Source: Pseudarthrobacter sp. NIBRBAC000502770 (GTDB lineage: Bacteria > Actinomycetota > Actinomycetes > Actinomycetales > Micrococcaceae). Taken from it: a DNA stretch of 64,000 nt. Below are positions 9,008 to 17,412 of this stretch, in pieces (position 1 is the stretch's first letter; every line of letters begins with the position of its first letter). A model generated the notes under the pieces. It made no database searches and was not told the origin of the DNA. It saw only the letters and a list, made by a program, of their open reading frames with translations. The stretch is from positions 1,240,001 through 1,304,000 of the forward strand of contig NZ_CP041198.1 of the NCBI RefSeq assembly GCF_006517815.1, written 5' to 3'. Position numbers and translations under genes: made by a program.

Positions 9008-10156
9008 GTGGCCGCTGCACCCGAAGTTCCGTCAAGCCCCTCCGCTGGCCCGAACTCCCCGTTGGAGCCTCAGCGACTGGCGCCCGAGGAACGTGTTGCT
9101 GCCTTGATGGACGGACTGCACTCGATTCTTGAAAAGGCTGTCGAGTCGCCATCACATTGGCAGGTTCTCCTTGACGCTTCCGCCAGCCTGTGGCGCTATT
9201 CCGGCGGGAACGTTGCCCTGCTGATGATGCAGATGGCACAGCGCGGTACCGACGAGCCCACGCTCGTGGCGGGCTTCAAGGAGTGGGAGCGGCACGGGCG
9301 GAATGTTCTTCGTGGTGAGCATGCCTTGTGGGTGATTGCGCCAAGGACGGCCCGCGTTCAACAGGTGCTCTTGCCGGACGGCACGCGTCACCGCATCCCT
9401 GTTGGCGACAAGGCTCCCAACGGCGCCGTTGACGAGGGGAAGAAGACGCTCATCACTGGCTGGCGGGGCCAGGCTGTCTTCGACGTCTCCCAGACCGAGG
9501 GTACCCCGCTGCTGGTTCCTCGATCAGCTGGGCTCACGTCAGTCGAGGTGCCGCGGCTGTGGGAGTCGCTGGCTGGAGTTGCCCGCGCTCACGGCTTCTC
9601 AGTGCAAGTCACGGACTCGCAGTTCGGGCTCACAAGCGGCTTCACGGACTTTGCCCAGCATCGCGTTCAGGTGGGTGGCTGGCTGAACTCAGAGGAACGC
9701 GCAGCGGTGCTCGCGCATGAGCTCGGGCACGTTTTGCTCCACGGCCCGAACGACAATGTGGGCAAGTTGTATGGAAGCAGCGTGGACCACCGCGGGCTGG
9801 CCGAAGTCGAGGCGGAGTCAGTGGCCTACACGGTGCTTAAGGCGCACGGAATTGATAGAGGGCCTCAATCAGCAAGCTATCTGTCGGGCTGGGCTGATGC
9901 AGTTATCGAAGCGGAGCAGTCAGCAGCCGAGGCTACTTCTGGAAAGTCGCCGGCCTCACGCGTGGATATTGCCAAATCAGTGCTCGGCCGGGTGACGGCC
10001 GCAAGCAAGGAAGTTCTTGAAATGACCGATCCGCCAGGACAGGGCGGGAAGGTTCCGGCTGCGGAAGCCTCCCTGCACGTTGAAGGCCAGGAAACATATG
10101 CGGGCGTGAAACCGGCAGAGGAACCATCGCGTGGTCTGGAGATTTCTGGCCCTTAA
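9008..10156 (+). CDS. ArdC-like ssDNA-binding / zinc metallopeptidase-fold protein
   Basis: 382 residues from GTG 9008, chosen because GAAGGG (8994-8999) sits eight bases upstream; GTG 8960 would add 16 residues without a ribosome site. The N-terminal half (about residues 20-140) matches the ArdC-type single-strand DNA-binding domain, with the pattern SLWRYSGGNVALLMMQ and, further on, GFKEWERHGRNV. The second half has a zinc-peptidase motif HELGHVLLH (near nt 9718) and a downstream acidic EVEAES helix, typical of the ArdC C-terminal domain. ArdC proteins protect incoming conjugative DNA from restriction. Its position between transfer genes and ssb fits early expression after DNA entry. Confidence 0.85.
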   Translation: MAAAPEVPSSPSAGPNSPLEPQRLAPEERVAALMDGLHSILEKAVESPSHWQVLLDASASLWRYSGGNVALLMMQMAQRGTDEPTLVAGFKEWERHGRNVLRGEHALWVIAPRTARVQQVLLPDGTRHRIPVGDKAPNGAVDEGKKTLITGWRGQAVFDVSQTEGTPLLVPRSAGLTSVEVPRLWESLAGVARAHGFSVQVTDSQFGLTSGFTDFAQHRVQVGGWLNSEERAAVLAHELGHVLLHGPNDNVGKLYGSSVDHRGLAEVEAESVAYTVLKAHGIDRGPQSASYLSGWADAVIEAEQSAAEATSGKSPASRVDIAKSVLGRVTAASKEVLEMTDPPGQGGKVPAAEASLHVEGQETYAGVKPAEEPSRGLEISGP

Positions 10157-10214
10157 GGCCGGCCATTGAAGCGTGGGATGGGAAAGTCCCGTCCGCGAAG
10201 GAAGGACGCACGAT

Positions 10215-10706
10215 ATGAGCACCAAAATACCGATCAACATCGCCGGCAACCTCGTAGCAGATCCGGATCTGACCTACGGTGAGTCGGGGGTGGCCCACAC
10301 CAAGCTCCGCGTTGCGGTGAACCAGCGTGTCCAGGGGCCAGACGGATCCTGGCATGACGGGGAACCTGTTTTTCACAACGTCTCCGCGTTCCGGGCGCTC
10401 GCCGAGAATGCCTCCAATTCGCTGAAGAAGGGCGACCCCGTCACCGTTTCGGGTGAGCTGGAATTCCGTTCCTTTGAAAAGGATGGGGAGCGGCGTGAGG
10501 CTCGTCGGATCGTAGCCGAGACCATTGGCCCGGACCTTCGCTTTGGTACCGCTGCATACCAACGTTCTGCGCGTGCCGCTGGGCCTGGCGCTTCCACCGA
10601 GGCAGGCCTGCAGGCGGCGCCGGAGCCGACGTACAACATCGCAACCAAGGGGCCGGTGTCGGTATCCCCTTTCGGCGAGCCGGCGCGGAATGAGGTTAGT
10701 CTCTGA
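10215..10706 (+). CDS. ssb: Single-stranded DNA-binding protein
   Basis: 163 residues. ATG 10215 follows GAAGGAAGGA (10198-10207). Residues 1-110 form the OB fold, with SSB hallmarks: an N-terminal INIAGNLVADPDL strand, RVAVNQRV, and FRALAENASNSLKKGDPV, then a strand/loop ending in RFGTA. The C-terminal 45 residues are a flexible linker. The usual acidic DDDxPF tip is missing: the protein ends PARNEVSL, so contacts with host repair proteins may be weak. It is an accessory, element-borne SSB downstream of the ArdC-like gene. A strong hairpin terminator follows at 10757. Confidence 0.9.
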   Translation: MSTKIPINIAGNLVADPDLTYGESGVAHTKLRVAVNQRVQGPDGSWHDGEPVFHNVSAFRALAENASNSLKKGDPVTVSGELEFRSFEKDGERREARRIVAETIGPDLRFGTAAYQRSARAAGPGASTEAGLQAAPEPTYNIATKGPVSVSPFGEPARNEVSL

Positions 10707-10756
10707 CCCTGCGCCGTTGGGTGAGTCTCCTGGGCTTGCCCGCTAGTGAGACATGG

Positions 10757-10793
10757 CAATGGCCTGGTCCTTCCGCGGAGGACCGGGCCATTG
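10757..10793 (+). terminator. Hairpin terminator after ssb
   Basis: A 14-bp inverted repeat (10757-10770 with 10780-10793, one G:T) closes a 9-base loop, followed by TCTTGCT. It lies 50 bases after the ssb stop and also just before the 3' end of the minus-strand gene at 10827, so it may serve both strands. Confidence 0.75.
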
Positions 10794-10826
10794 TCTTGCT
10801 GTCACGCCGATGGACCGCGATGCTTG

Positions 10827-11129
10827 CTATAGCCGCGAACTGCCCTTCCATTCGTCCGGTTCCACCCGCTTGATGCTCGAAGAGTGGGCCCATCCCATGT
10901 GGTACTTGCCGGAGGAATCCAGCCATTCGATAAGACCGTACTTGTGGGTCCAGCCAACGGCCTTGCCATAGATTCCGCCGACATACACTAACGGCCGGGC
11001 ATACTTGGGGAAGTCCCGAATAGGCGCCGGATCATCGATCGGACGGCTGGACTCAGCGTCCATCCGGGCCGTCATGCGCTCGAGGTCTTCTGGCGAGCCG
11101 GACTTGATCACGCAACAACTATAGAACAT
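10827..11129 (-). CDS. Hypothetical protein with a LexA-type box on its start codon
   Basis: Up to 100 residues. The C-terminal 60 residues (YVGGIYGKAVGW..YGLIEWLD) look like a small beta-rich domain with regularly spaced aromatic and Gly residues; I recognise no family. No ribosome site precedes the ATG at 11129. Since the LexA-type box covers that codon, the true start may be further in: the GTG at codon 7, or the Met at codon 19 (MTARMD). It is monocistronic on the minus strand, convergent with ssb. Probable SOS control suggests a role during DNA entry or damage. Confidence 0.6.
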   Translation of the reverse strand: MFYSCCVIKSGSPEDLERMTARMDAESSRPIDDPAPIRDFPKYARPLVYVGGIYGKAVGWTHKYGLIEWLDSSGKYHMGWAHSSSIKRVEPDEWKGSSRL

Positions 11130-11135
11130 ATGTTC
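11124..11135. promoter_or_regulatory. LexA-type SOS box
   Basis: GAACATATGTTC is a perfect 12-bp palindrome matching the GAAC-N4-GTTC core shared by Gram-positive LexA boxes, with an extra GA on the right side as in the mycobacterial form. It overlaps the annotated ATG of the minus-strand gene ending at 10827. Binding is not shown; the match is by eye. Confidence 0.6.
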
Positions 11136-11173
11136 GAATGCGGTTTGCGGGGGACCGGTCAGTGAGAGGAGCT

Positions 11174-11743
11174 TCAGGTATTAGGTGCATTCAGTGCGGT
11201 AGCCCTTACAGCACCCACCGGGCGCCCTTCGGCAGGAGCCCAGGCCAAACAATCGACCGCCTGAATGAAGTACGTGTCCGGCCATGGCGCGCCAGGCATA
11301 ACCTGGGCTGGGTCCGGGGAGATGAGCAGGACAGATCCGGGCCAGATCGGTTCCGGAAGCGACTCCAGCCATGCCCGCTGAGTGTGGTTGAAGCGATTCC
11401 ATCTGATCGTGACCCAGGAGCCGGTGGGCTGCACTGCGTTAACGCTAACGAGCGTCACCTCCGCTGTTGTGCCGCCAAGCGCTTTGGCATTGCTGAACGA
11501 TCTCCACTGTTCCGTCGCCTGTTCCTGCCAGGCCCGGCGTTGTCTAGTCCGTCGCCACCATTGCCATCCAGTAAGTAGTGCAGCAGCGAACAGCGTGGCG
11601 CAGCCTCCTAACTTTGCGGAGAAGGGAAGGCCGGCGGAGAGAAGGAGAACCAGAGAGAGGGCAGCCGCGGATAGAACAACCGCGCTGGCCAGTACCAACC
11701 CGGCTGTCGCAACTCTCGGTTTCACCGCTGGGTTCACGACCAA
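11174..11743 (-). CDS. Membrane protein downstream of the relaxase
   Basis: 189 residues. Two transmembrane helices (about residues 12-36 and 42-62) are followed by a basic stretch WWRRTRQRR and a soluble C-terminal domain of about 120 residues with no known motif. The start is TTG 11743, with AGAGG upstream; GTG at 11737 or 11725 is possible. It lies 20 bases downstream of the relaxase stop and so is probably co-transcribed. A role in anchoring or regulating the relaxosome is inference from position only. Confidence 0.7.
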   Translation of the reverse strand: MVVNPAVKPRVATAGLVLASAVVLSAAALSLVLLLSAGLPFSAKLGGCATLFAAALLTGWQWWRRTRQRRAWQEQATEQWRSFSNAKALGGTTAEVTLVSVNAVQPTGSWVTIRWNRFNHTQRAWLESLPEPIWPGSVLLISPDPAQVMPGAPWPDTYFIQAVDCLAWAPAEGRPVGAVRATALNAPNT

Positions 11744-11763
11744 TGTTCTGCCTCTATATCAGC

Positions 11764-14700
11764 TTAGATCTGCCAGCCTGAACTAGTAAGGACGACTTGC
11801 TGGGATCGATGCATATCGGGTGGACTCATCTCTGGATGAGGGGCAGTCTGACAGCCTCGGGCGCTTTCAGTTGCTTCCTGGATTTCTTCCCGCTGCTGCA
11901 ACTGTTCCCACTCGTAGTCCGCCGGGGGAGCTCCCAATGGCAGGTGGGAATCGTAGATTCCCCATCTATCCCTGAACAGGGCAACATCGCGAATCAGCCC
12001 GCCCAAGGATTCTGTCGCACCCACGGCGGCAGCCAGCTCGTCCTTCCACGGAGCATCCTGCGTCAGGGCGGCCCAAGTGACGGATTCCATCCTTTGCCGG
12101 ATGCGTTCGCGGACCTGGACGATCATGTCTGCCAACTCGGGTCCAAGCACAGGGAACGATTCGCGCAAAGGGTCTATCGCCGTCGTCGGTGTTCCTCTTG
12201 TGCAGCGACGAAGCCGCGCGCTAAGGAGGGCCATCGGGTCGTGCACTGAATGGCTGTCCTGCACGGTCCGCTCCATGACGCGCTCTGCGCCGTGACGGCC
12301 GACCGCTGTAGCTTTTCGCCAGGCGGCAACTGCGGCGCCCCACGACGGTGACGCGCTTAGTTCCTGCACTGCGAGCGGGGCACGCGTTCCCAGACAGCGT
12401 CTGAGGTCCTCACCGGCAGCAATCTGCGCGAGGTAATCGTACTCGGCATACAGCCGTTCAAGGCTGTCCGCCTTCCTCCTCTCTGCCTCGCGGACCTCGT
12501 GTGCAGCCCGCTCCGCCCCCTCTGCGGCGAGCACCTCGCCGAGGATGCTGCGCCACGACAGCTGCTGCGAAGGATCAACGGCCTGGTGGTCAGTGTCGTT
12601 GCCTTGGCTGACGTATGCGAAGTTGCCGGACCGGCCGCGGGTCATGCTCACGTAGAGTAGCTCGCGGGTTAACCGACCTTGTGTGATCACTGTGTGCCCG
12701 GTATCGACCGTGAGGCCTTGGGACCGGTGGGCGGTAGTCGCATAGCCCAGCTCGACGGACGTCTCAAGATAGGTCCGGGGGAGTACGACGCTTGCTCCAG
12801 TCTCCCGCCGCACTGCGGCAACCGAGCCATCGTGCTTGTTGACGGCCCTGACATCGAACAACGTGCCGTTTCGGACAAATTCGCCTTCGCTGTCGATGAG
12901 TCGGCGATTGTTTGCTCGGGCGATGACGGTGTCACCGGAGCCGGCCTGCAAGCCGTCGGTGAGTTGAGCTGTACGCTCTGCATCCACAACTCCCTGGGCC
13001 ACCAGGTCTGCTCTGGCGCGCTCGTTGAGCATGTTCACGGTCTCGTTGTCTGCGGCGATCAGGATGGACGACTTACCCGACTGCATGTCGGCCCGCCACG
13101 CAAGATACGCCTGGTCCAGCATGCTTAGGTAGGAGCCGTGCCGGATCCGCCGATGCTGCTCATAGTCCTCGATCGCCGAGTATTCTCCTGCCCGCAGCTT
13201 AAGGGACGAGGCGCGCTCCCACTCCTCATGGAACCTCCAGATAGTCCTGAGCCGCGTCGCTAGTCCCTGGCGGTCCAGCCAACCGAGGACGCCGCCAGCG
13301 TCGATGGCGTCCAACTGGCCCGGGTCTCCCACGAGGAGGATTTTCGCATCGGCATCCCTTGCTTGTTGCACGAGGGCAGCTAGCTGAAAGGTGGACACCA
13401 TGGACGCTTCGTCAATGATGACGAGTTGATTTGGGTGGAAGCACCAGCGCTGTTGGGTTGCGGCTAGCCGGGCAGCTTCCTGGGCGAATGCAATGCTCCG
13501 GCGGTCGCTGTACTTGGACGAACCCAGGAGTTCCTGAATGTGGAAGAAGCGCTCGCCCCTCGTAGCTGCGCTCTGACCCATTGACTCGTGCAGCCACTTG
13601 GTAACGTTCTCGGTGACCACGCGAAGTTCCTGGCCCAGCACCTCCGCGCTCGCGGCAGCTGGCGCCAGCCCGATGACACTGCCTGCCCCATGCTCTGCCT
13701 CCCAAACCGCCTTCACCGCGCCCAACGTGGTGGTTTTTCCCGTTCCCGCCGGGCCGACGATGGCGTCCAGTCGGTTTCCGCTGAGGATGACGTGGGCAAC
13801 GGCGGCGCGCTGATCGGAATGCAGCCTCGAGACCTGCAGCGGGCGACCACTGTCCAGGGACTCCATGATAATTTCTGGGCGGACAGCCGGGCCGCCATCG
13901 TCCTTCCTTGCTGTCATGATGACGTCCTCGGAAGCGAGTGTTGAAGCGTCCGTGTAGAGGCGTGACCCATGGAAGTCGAAAACGCTCCGGTGATTGAGCT
14001 GCAGGTCCGGACCAACGTTCGATGGAAGGGAATAGCGGTAGTCGTTTAATGGCACTGATTGTTGTTCGGCAGCGGTGGCGACTGCGTCTATCAGGGCGGC
14101 CCGGTCTGAGGGCGTGCGGCAGCGGATTTGGGCGCAGACTCTTTCCGCTTCGGCGAGCAGGTTCCAGCGGTTCCAAGTTGAGCGCTTTCCAGCGACCCGC
14201 TCCCTGACCACGGTAGCGACGGCGGAGGTCCAGTCGGGAGTGAAGTCCAGAAAGGTAAGAGGGGCGACGCGGGAGCGGTTGATGGTGTGGGCGAGGACGT
14301 CAGATGGCTGGAAACCTTTGGCAATTGCTCGAGTCTGCCATTGTTCAGAGAGCTGGTGCAGTGGTGTGGGACTCTCGGGCTTCGGGGCGCGCGTAGCCAG
14401 GGTTGCCTGCTGGCGGAGTTTGATGGTGGTCGTAGCCGAGGGAGTCTGGCCGTGATCCTTGGTCCAAGCTGCCACAAGACGATCAGTTTCCAAGTCGATG
14501 AGGCGGGAGCGATTGGAGAATTCGCGGATGAGTTCTTCATCGATCCCGGTGAGCTGTTGGCTGGGGTTGTGCGTTGTGGTGAGGGGAGCGCGGATCTCGG
14601 GGTCGCACCCAAGGTCCCGTTGGAGGGCGTCGAACAGCAGGCCGTTGTAGTGTTCGCTCGCCGCGACCGCTGCTTTGTACAGAGCCCGGGAGTCGAGGGT

Positions 14701-15324
14701 GACCCAGGCTCCGTCGGTGACACGTTGTGTGCGGTTGGCGATAACAAGGTGGGTGTGGAGCTGCGGATCCCCGGTTCGTGACTCCCAATGGTCGAACGCG
14801 GCGGCAACAGCTCCTTGGGTGCCGATATGGGCGACGCCGTTACGGCCGGCCCTTGTGTGGATGACGTTCTTTTCCAGCCACGCAAGGGTCGCCTCGACCG
14901 CTTCGTGGTGGGTTCGCAGGATCTGCTGCTGCTTGCTGTGTGGGCTCAGCGCCCAGAGTACGGACACCGACTTTGGCACGCTGAACGTCAGGTCGAAGCC
15001 AATGACCGCATGCCGTTGAGCTGATTGGCCGGCCTTGTTCTCGACAGCGGCAGATTGGGCGTGCGGCCTGCCCAGGGGAGTGCCGGTCAGCGGATGCACC
15101 GCCATGTCAAATACCGCTCTTGCGTCGATTTCCGTGACGGCGTCACCCAGCGTCTTACTGATGCCGTTTAGTCCGCCGCCAATCCAACGCCCCTGGGGTG
15201 TGCCCGCCTTCATGTAGTACGTGGTGGGGTCCGGGGGAGAACCGGAAAAGTCATCCATCATCGTTGTCTTGAACAGGTAGCGCAGACCCGACCGGGCAGA
15301 CAGACGTGCGATAGACATGGTCAC
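11764..15324 (-). CDS. MobF-family relaxase/helicase (TrwC/TraI-like)
   Basis: 1186 residues. I chose GTG 15324: it overlaps the upstream stop (GTGA), has AGGGG ten bases upstream, and gives the usual MTMSI.. N-terminus; ATG 15318 is an alternative. The TrwC relaxase domain (first about 330 residues) has an N-terminal YY pair and the three-His metal motif in H-x(10)-HTHL (DPQLHTHLVIAN). The helicase half has Walker A GPAGTGKTT (about residue 526), Walker B VIIDEASM (about 638) and the C-terminal AHRSQGLTVD motif (about 865). The enzyme nicks oriT, stays linked to the strand and unwinds it during transfer. No key motif is missing. Confidence 0.95.
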   Translation of the reverse strand: MTMSIARLSARSGLRYLFKTTMMDDFSGSPPDPTTYYMKAGTPQGRWIGGGLNGISKTLGDAVTEIDARAVFDMAVHPLTGTPLGRPHAQSAAVENKAGQSAQRHAVIGFDLTFSVPKSVSVLWALSPHSKQQQILRTHHEAVEATLAWLEKNVIHTRAGRNGVAHIGTQGAVAAAFDHWESRTGDPQLHTHLVIANRTQRVTDGAWVTLDSRALYKAAVAASEHYNGLLFDALQRDLGCDPEIRAPLTTTHNPSQQLTGIDEELIREFSNRSRLIDLETDRLVAAWTKDHGQTPSATTTIKLRQQATLATRAPKPESPTPLHQLSEQWQTRAIAKGFQPSDVLAHTINRSRVAPLTFLDFTPDWTSAVATVVRERVAGKRSTWNRWNLLAEAERVCAQIRCRTPSDRAALIDAVATAAEQQSVPLNDYRYSLPSNVGPDLQLNHRSVFDFHGSRLYTDASTLASEDVIMTARKDDGGPAVRPEIIMESLDSGRPLQVSRLHSDQRAAVAHVILSGNRLDAIVGPAGTGKTTTLGAVKAVWEAEHGAGSVIGLAPAAASAEVLGQELRVVTENVTKWLHESMGQSAATRGERFFHIQELLGSSKYSDRRSIAFAQEAARLAATQQRWCFHPNQLVIIDEASMVSTFQLAALVQQARDADAKILLVGDPGQLDAIDAGGVLGWLDRQGLATRLRTIWRFHEEWERASSLKLRAGEYSAIEDYEQHRRIRHGSYLSMLDQAYLAWRADMQSGKSSILIAADNETVNMLNERARADLVAQGVVDAERTAQLTDGLQAGSGDTVIARANNRRLIDSEGEFVRNGTLFDVRAVNKHDGSVAAVRRETGASVVLPRTYLETSVELGYATTAHRSQGLTVDTGHTVITQGRLTRELLYVSMTRGRSGNFAYVSQGNDTDHQAVDPSQQLSWRSILGEVLAAEGAERAAHEVREAERRKADSLERLYAEYDYLAQIAAGEDLRRCLGTRAPLAVQELSASPSWGAAVAAWRKATAVGRHGAERVMERTVQDSHSVHDPMALLSARLRRCTRGTPTTAIDPLRESFPVLGPELADMIVQVRERIRQRMESVTWAALTQDAPWKDELAAAVGATESLGGLIRDVALFRDRWGIYDSHLPLGAPPADYEWEQLQQREEIQEATESARGCQTAPHPEMSPPDMHRSQQVVLTSSGWQI

Positions 15325-15830
15325 AGTCGGGGTGCCCCTGCCTGCTGTTTGCTTGGATCCCAACCCCGCCGGCGGAGGATGTCCAAGGTTCGGACGTCAA
15401 GAGCCACTCCCTTGGCACGGGAGATTGAGACAAGCAAGGCCGCGGTGTGCGCCAGGTCCTGCACATTAGTCCGTTGAGCTCGTTTAAGGCGTGCGACCTC
15501 CGACTGGAGGAGGTTGGTGCTCAGCCGCTGTTCCGAACTCTCGGCTTCGAGCCGGTCGATCTCTGCGGCTTGAGAGCGGAGCTTGGACTGAACCACTTGG
15601 CGTTGGCGCTCGCAGGATATCCTCTCGGACTCCAGGCGACGCTTCGTAGCCTGCAACTGCGCTTTGAGGTGCGGCGAGCTCAAAGTTGTTGCCGGCACTG
15701 TAGAAGGTCGAATTGTGGCTCGGTGGCGACGACTCCGGTGCCTGTTCGCGCAACGTTGGGAGCAGAACCGGTGGCTCCTCCGCGTCGCTTCGAAAGTGGT
15801 ACGGCACTCTTCGCAATTCTTCTGGTTCAC
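15321..15830 (-). CDS. Zinc-ribbon coiled-coil protein, likely relaxase accessory
   Basis: 169 residues from GTG 15830. The N-terminus has a zinc-ribbon pattern, C-x2-C then C-x3-C (NCEECRTTF..FCSQRCANRHR), followed by a basic patch. Residues 55-120 form a long heptad-type coiled coil (QLQATKRRLESERI..). The C-terminal 40 residues resemble a small helical domain. It is translationally coupled to the relaxase gene. DNA-binding plus dimerising protein directly before a relaxase suggests an oriT-binding accessory factor, an inference from layout. An overlapping ATG frame starting at 15840 encodes nonsense and is rejected. Confidence 0.75.
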   Translation of the reverse strand: MNQKNCEECRTTFEATRRSHRFCSQRCANRHRSRRHRATIRPSTVPATTLSSPHLKAQLQATKRRLESERISCERQRQVVQSKLRSQAAEIDRLEAESSEQRLSTNLLQSEVARLKRAQRTNVQDLAHTAALLVSISRAKGVALDVRTLDILRRRGWDPSKQQAGAPRL

Positions 15831-15925
15831 GTTGATTCATCAGCGAGGCTCAGCGGGGCGACATGACTGGCCGTGACAGCATCTAACGCTGGCGCCTTGG
15901 ATGCCAGAGGTGTGAGGGGTGGATT

Positions 15926-16930
15926 CTAACGAGGAAGGTGGGGCGTGGAGCGGCTCTTGAGTAAGAGCTCGGCGCGTTCGACTACCGACAAGTGGTGTTC
16001 GTTGAGGCGCTCGCGGGCTAGGGGACTCGCCAATTCACAGTCTAGGATTTCGACTAGATGCCGGTGAAGCTGGGCTTCCGCGTGGCGGGAGAAGAACACG
16101 AGTAAAGCGGGGCGGTGGTCCTGCAGGACCAACTCACGCTGGCAACGTGTAACGTCATTCCAAATTGGCTTGATCTGCATGAGAAGTAGCCTTGCCCGCA
16201 GCGCGAAGATGCCCTGCCGGAGGCGTCCCGCCATGCGGGGGAGAAGTAGTCCAAGACTGACCAGGAGCACAGCAGCCGTCTCTCCGATCCAGTAGAAGCC
16301 TGTCAGTGCGGCAGCTGTTTGGCTGTCGGCGCCTTCAGCTGCAATCACAGCGCCGTAGATCAGCCGGTCCAGCAGGACAAGTGCGAAGAGGACGCATCCC
16401 CCTGCGATGAGGGAAAAAGCCGACCGGAAGGCCGGTGCGTGCATGTGCGGGACGTTGCTGCGGCACACCCGGGCTATGTCGAGGCAGACCCACATGATGA
16501 AAGCGGAGCCTGTCCAGAGGAAGACTGCCATCCCGGGCTGGTCAGCGTAGGTCAGCGGCAAGTTGGGATCGGTGCCATCCACGCGGCTGGCGAGAAACCC
16601 GGCCGTCACTGTGGTGCACACGGCGGCAGCAGCGAATCTGCCCAAGACGAGCTGCCGCCGTCGTACTTCTGTATCTGTAACCGCTGCCAGCAGAATCGCC
16701 GTGCGAAACTGCCAGAACCCCAGGAGCAAGGACAATAGGGTAACCAGCCCGACGCGGTTGTGTCCGCCAAGTAATGGATCGACGGTGTAGTAGACCGCTG
16801 GGACATAAAGGGTACAGGCGATCGCAGCGAGGATAGTCGCGCGGAAGACGCTTCCACGGTGAGCATCGAGCGCTGTTGGAAGCCTGAGAACGGTCAGGAC
16901 CCAGAGTGCGCCGGCAGGGACCGCTTCCAT
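15926..16930 (-). CDS. Polytopic membrane protein, MAB_1171c/DUF6545-like
   Basis: 334 residues: seven or so transmembrane helices over residues 1-225, then a cytoplasmic domain of about 100 residues (LLLMQIKPIWNDV.., HLVEILDCEL). This matches the general form of the actinobacterial MAB_1171c family of putative transporters, whose C-terminus is DUF6545 and which often sits next to an ImmA/IrrE-type peptidase, as here. Its start shares one base with the ImmA stop (TGATG). Substrate and role are unknown; a sensor or receptor role is as plausible as transport. Family call from remembered pattern and neighbourhood. Confidence 0.7.
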   Translation of the reverse strand: MEAVPAGALWVLTVLRLPTALDAHRGSVFRATILAAIACTLYVPAVYYTVDPLLGGHNRVGLVTLLSLLLGFWQFRTAILLAAVTDTEVRRRQLVLGRFAAAAVCTTVTAGFLASRVDGTDPNLPLTYADQPGMAVFLWTGSAFIMWVCLDIARVCRSNVPHMHAPAFRSAFSLIAGGCVLFALVLLDRLIYGAVIAAEGADSQTAAALTGFYWIGETAAVLLVSLGLLLPRMAGRLRQGIFALRARLLLMQIKPIWNDVTRCQRELVLQDHRPALLVFFSRHAEAQLHRHLVEILDCELASPLARERLNEHHLSVVERAELLLKSRSTPHLPR

Positions 16931-17412
16931 CAGCCGAATACTTGTCGAAATGCCAAGGGCTCGGGCATGGCATCGACGTCGCTGTTGATGATCCGAGTAG
17001 CGAGTTGGTCGGCCAAGACTTCAGCCATGAGTTCTGCGCCGTCTGTGTAGCTGCTGCGTCCGAGCACGCGGAGTACGTCCTGGCTCAGGTCAGGCAGGAA
17101 GGTCGCGGCAAGGTCTGCGCTACTTTGTTCGAGGTCATGACAGAGAATCATGTGGCTGAACTCGTGAAGGACGATCTGCTGCCGGTGCCAGGCCGACTTC
17201 ACGGGGGCATGCAACACGATGTCCCGGTCAGCGCAGATGAGCCAGACCCCGCAGAGTTCCGATCCGGATAGGCCGGGTAGTTCGTCGACAATGATGGGGC
17301 GGCTTCTTTGCCGTTCCAGTTTGTCCTGAATGAGCTGGAGCGTTGGCGCCTTGGGCAACCCAAAGCCTTGCTCGGCCTTGCGGGCTACTTTTCGAGCTTC
17401 ACGATAGTTCAT
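16930..17412 (-). CDS. ImmA/IrrE-type zinc metallopeptidase
   Basis: 160 residues. The core holds HEFSHMILCHD, a gluzincin HExxH-type motif, within the ImmA/IrrE (COG2856) arrangement: an N-terminal helix, a VVDELPGLSG-like strand segment, and a downstream SYTDGAELMAEVLA helix supplying the third ligand. Such peptidases cleave repressors and so switch on mobile-element or stress genes. No XRE-type repressor is encoded nearby, so its target is unclear. It overlaps the gene before by 14 bases and the one after by one, so the three are probably made together. Confidence 0.8.
   Translation of the reverse strand: MNYREARKVARKAEQGFGLPKAPTLQLIQDKLERQRSRPIIVDELPGLSGSELCGVWLICADRDIVLHAPVKSAWHRQQIVLHEFSHMILCHDLEQSSADLAATFLPDLSQDVLRVLGRSSYTDGAELMAEVLADQLATRIINSDVDAMPEPLAFRQVFG

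Noticed and set aside
14091..14885. 264-residue frame inside the relaxase gene (other frame)
   Set aside because: Overlaps the well-supported MobF frame; Ser/Pro/Thr-rich shadow composition.
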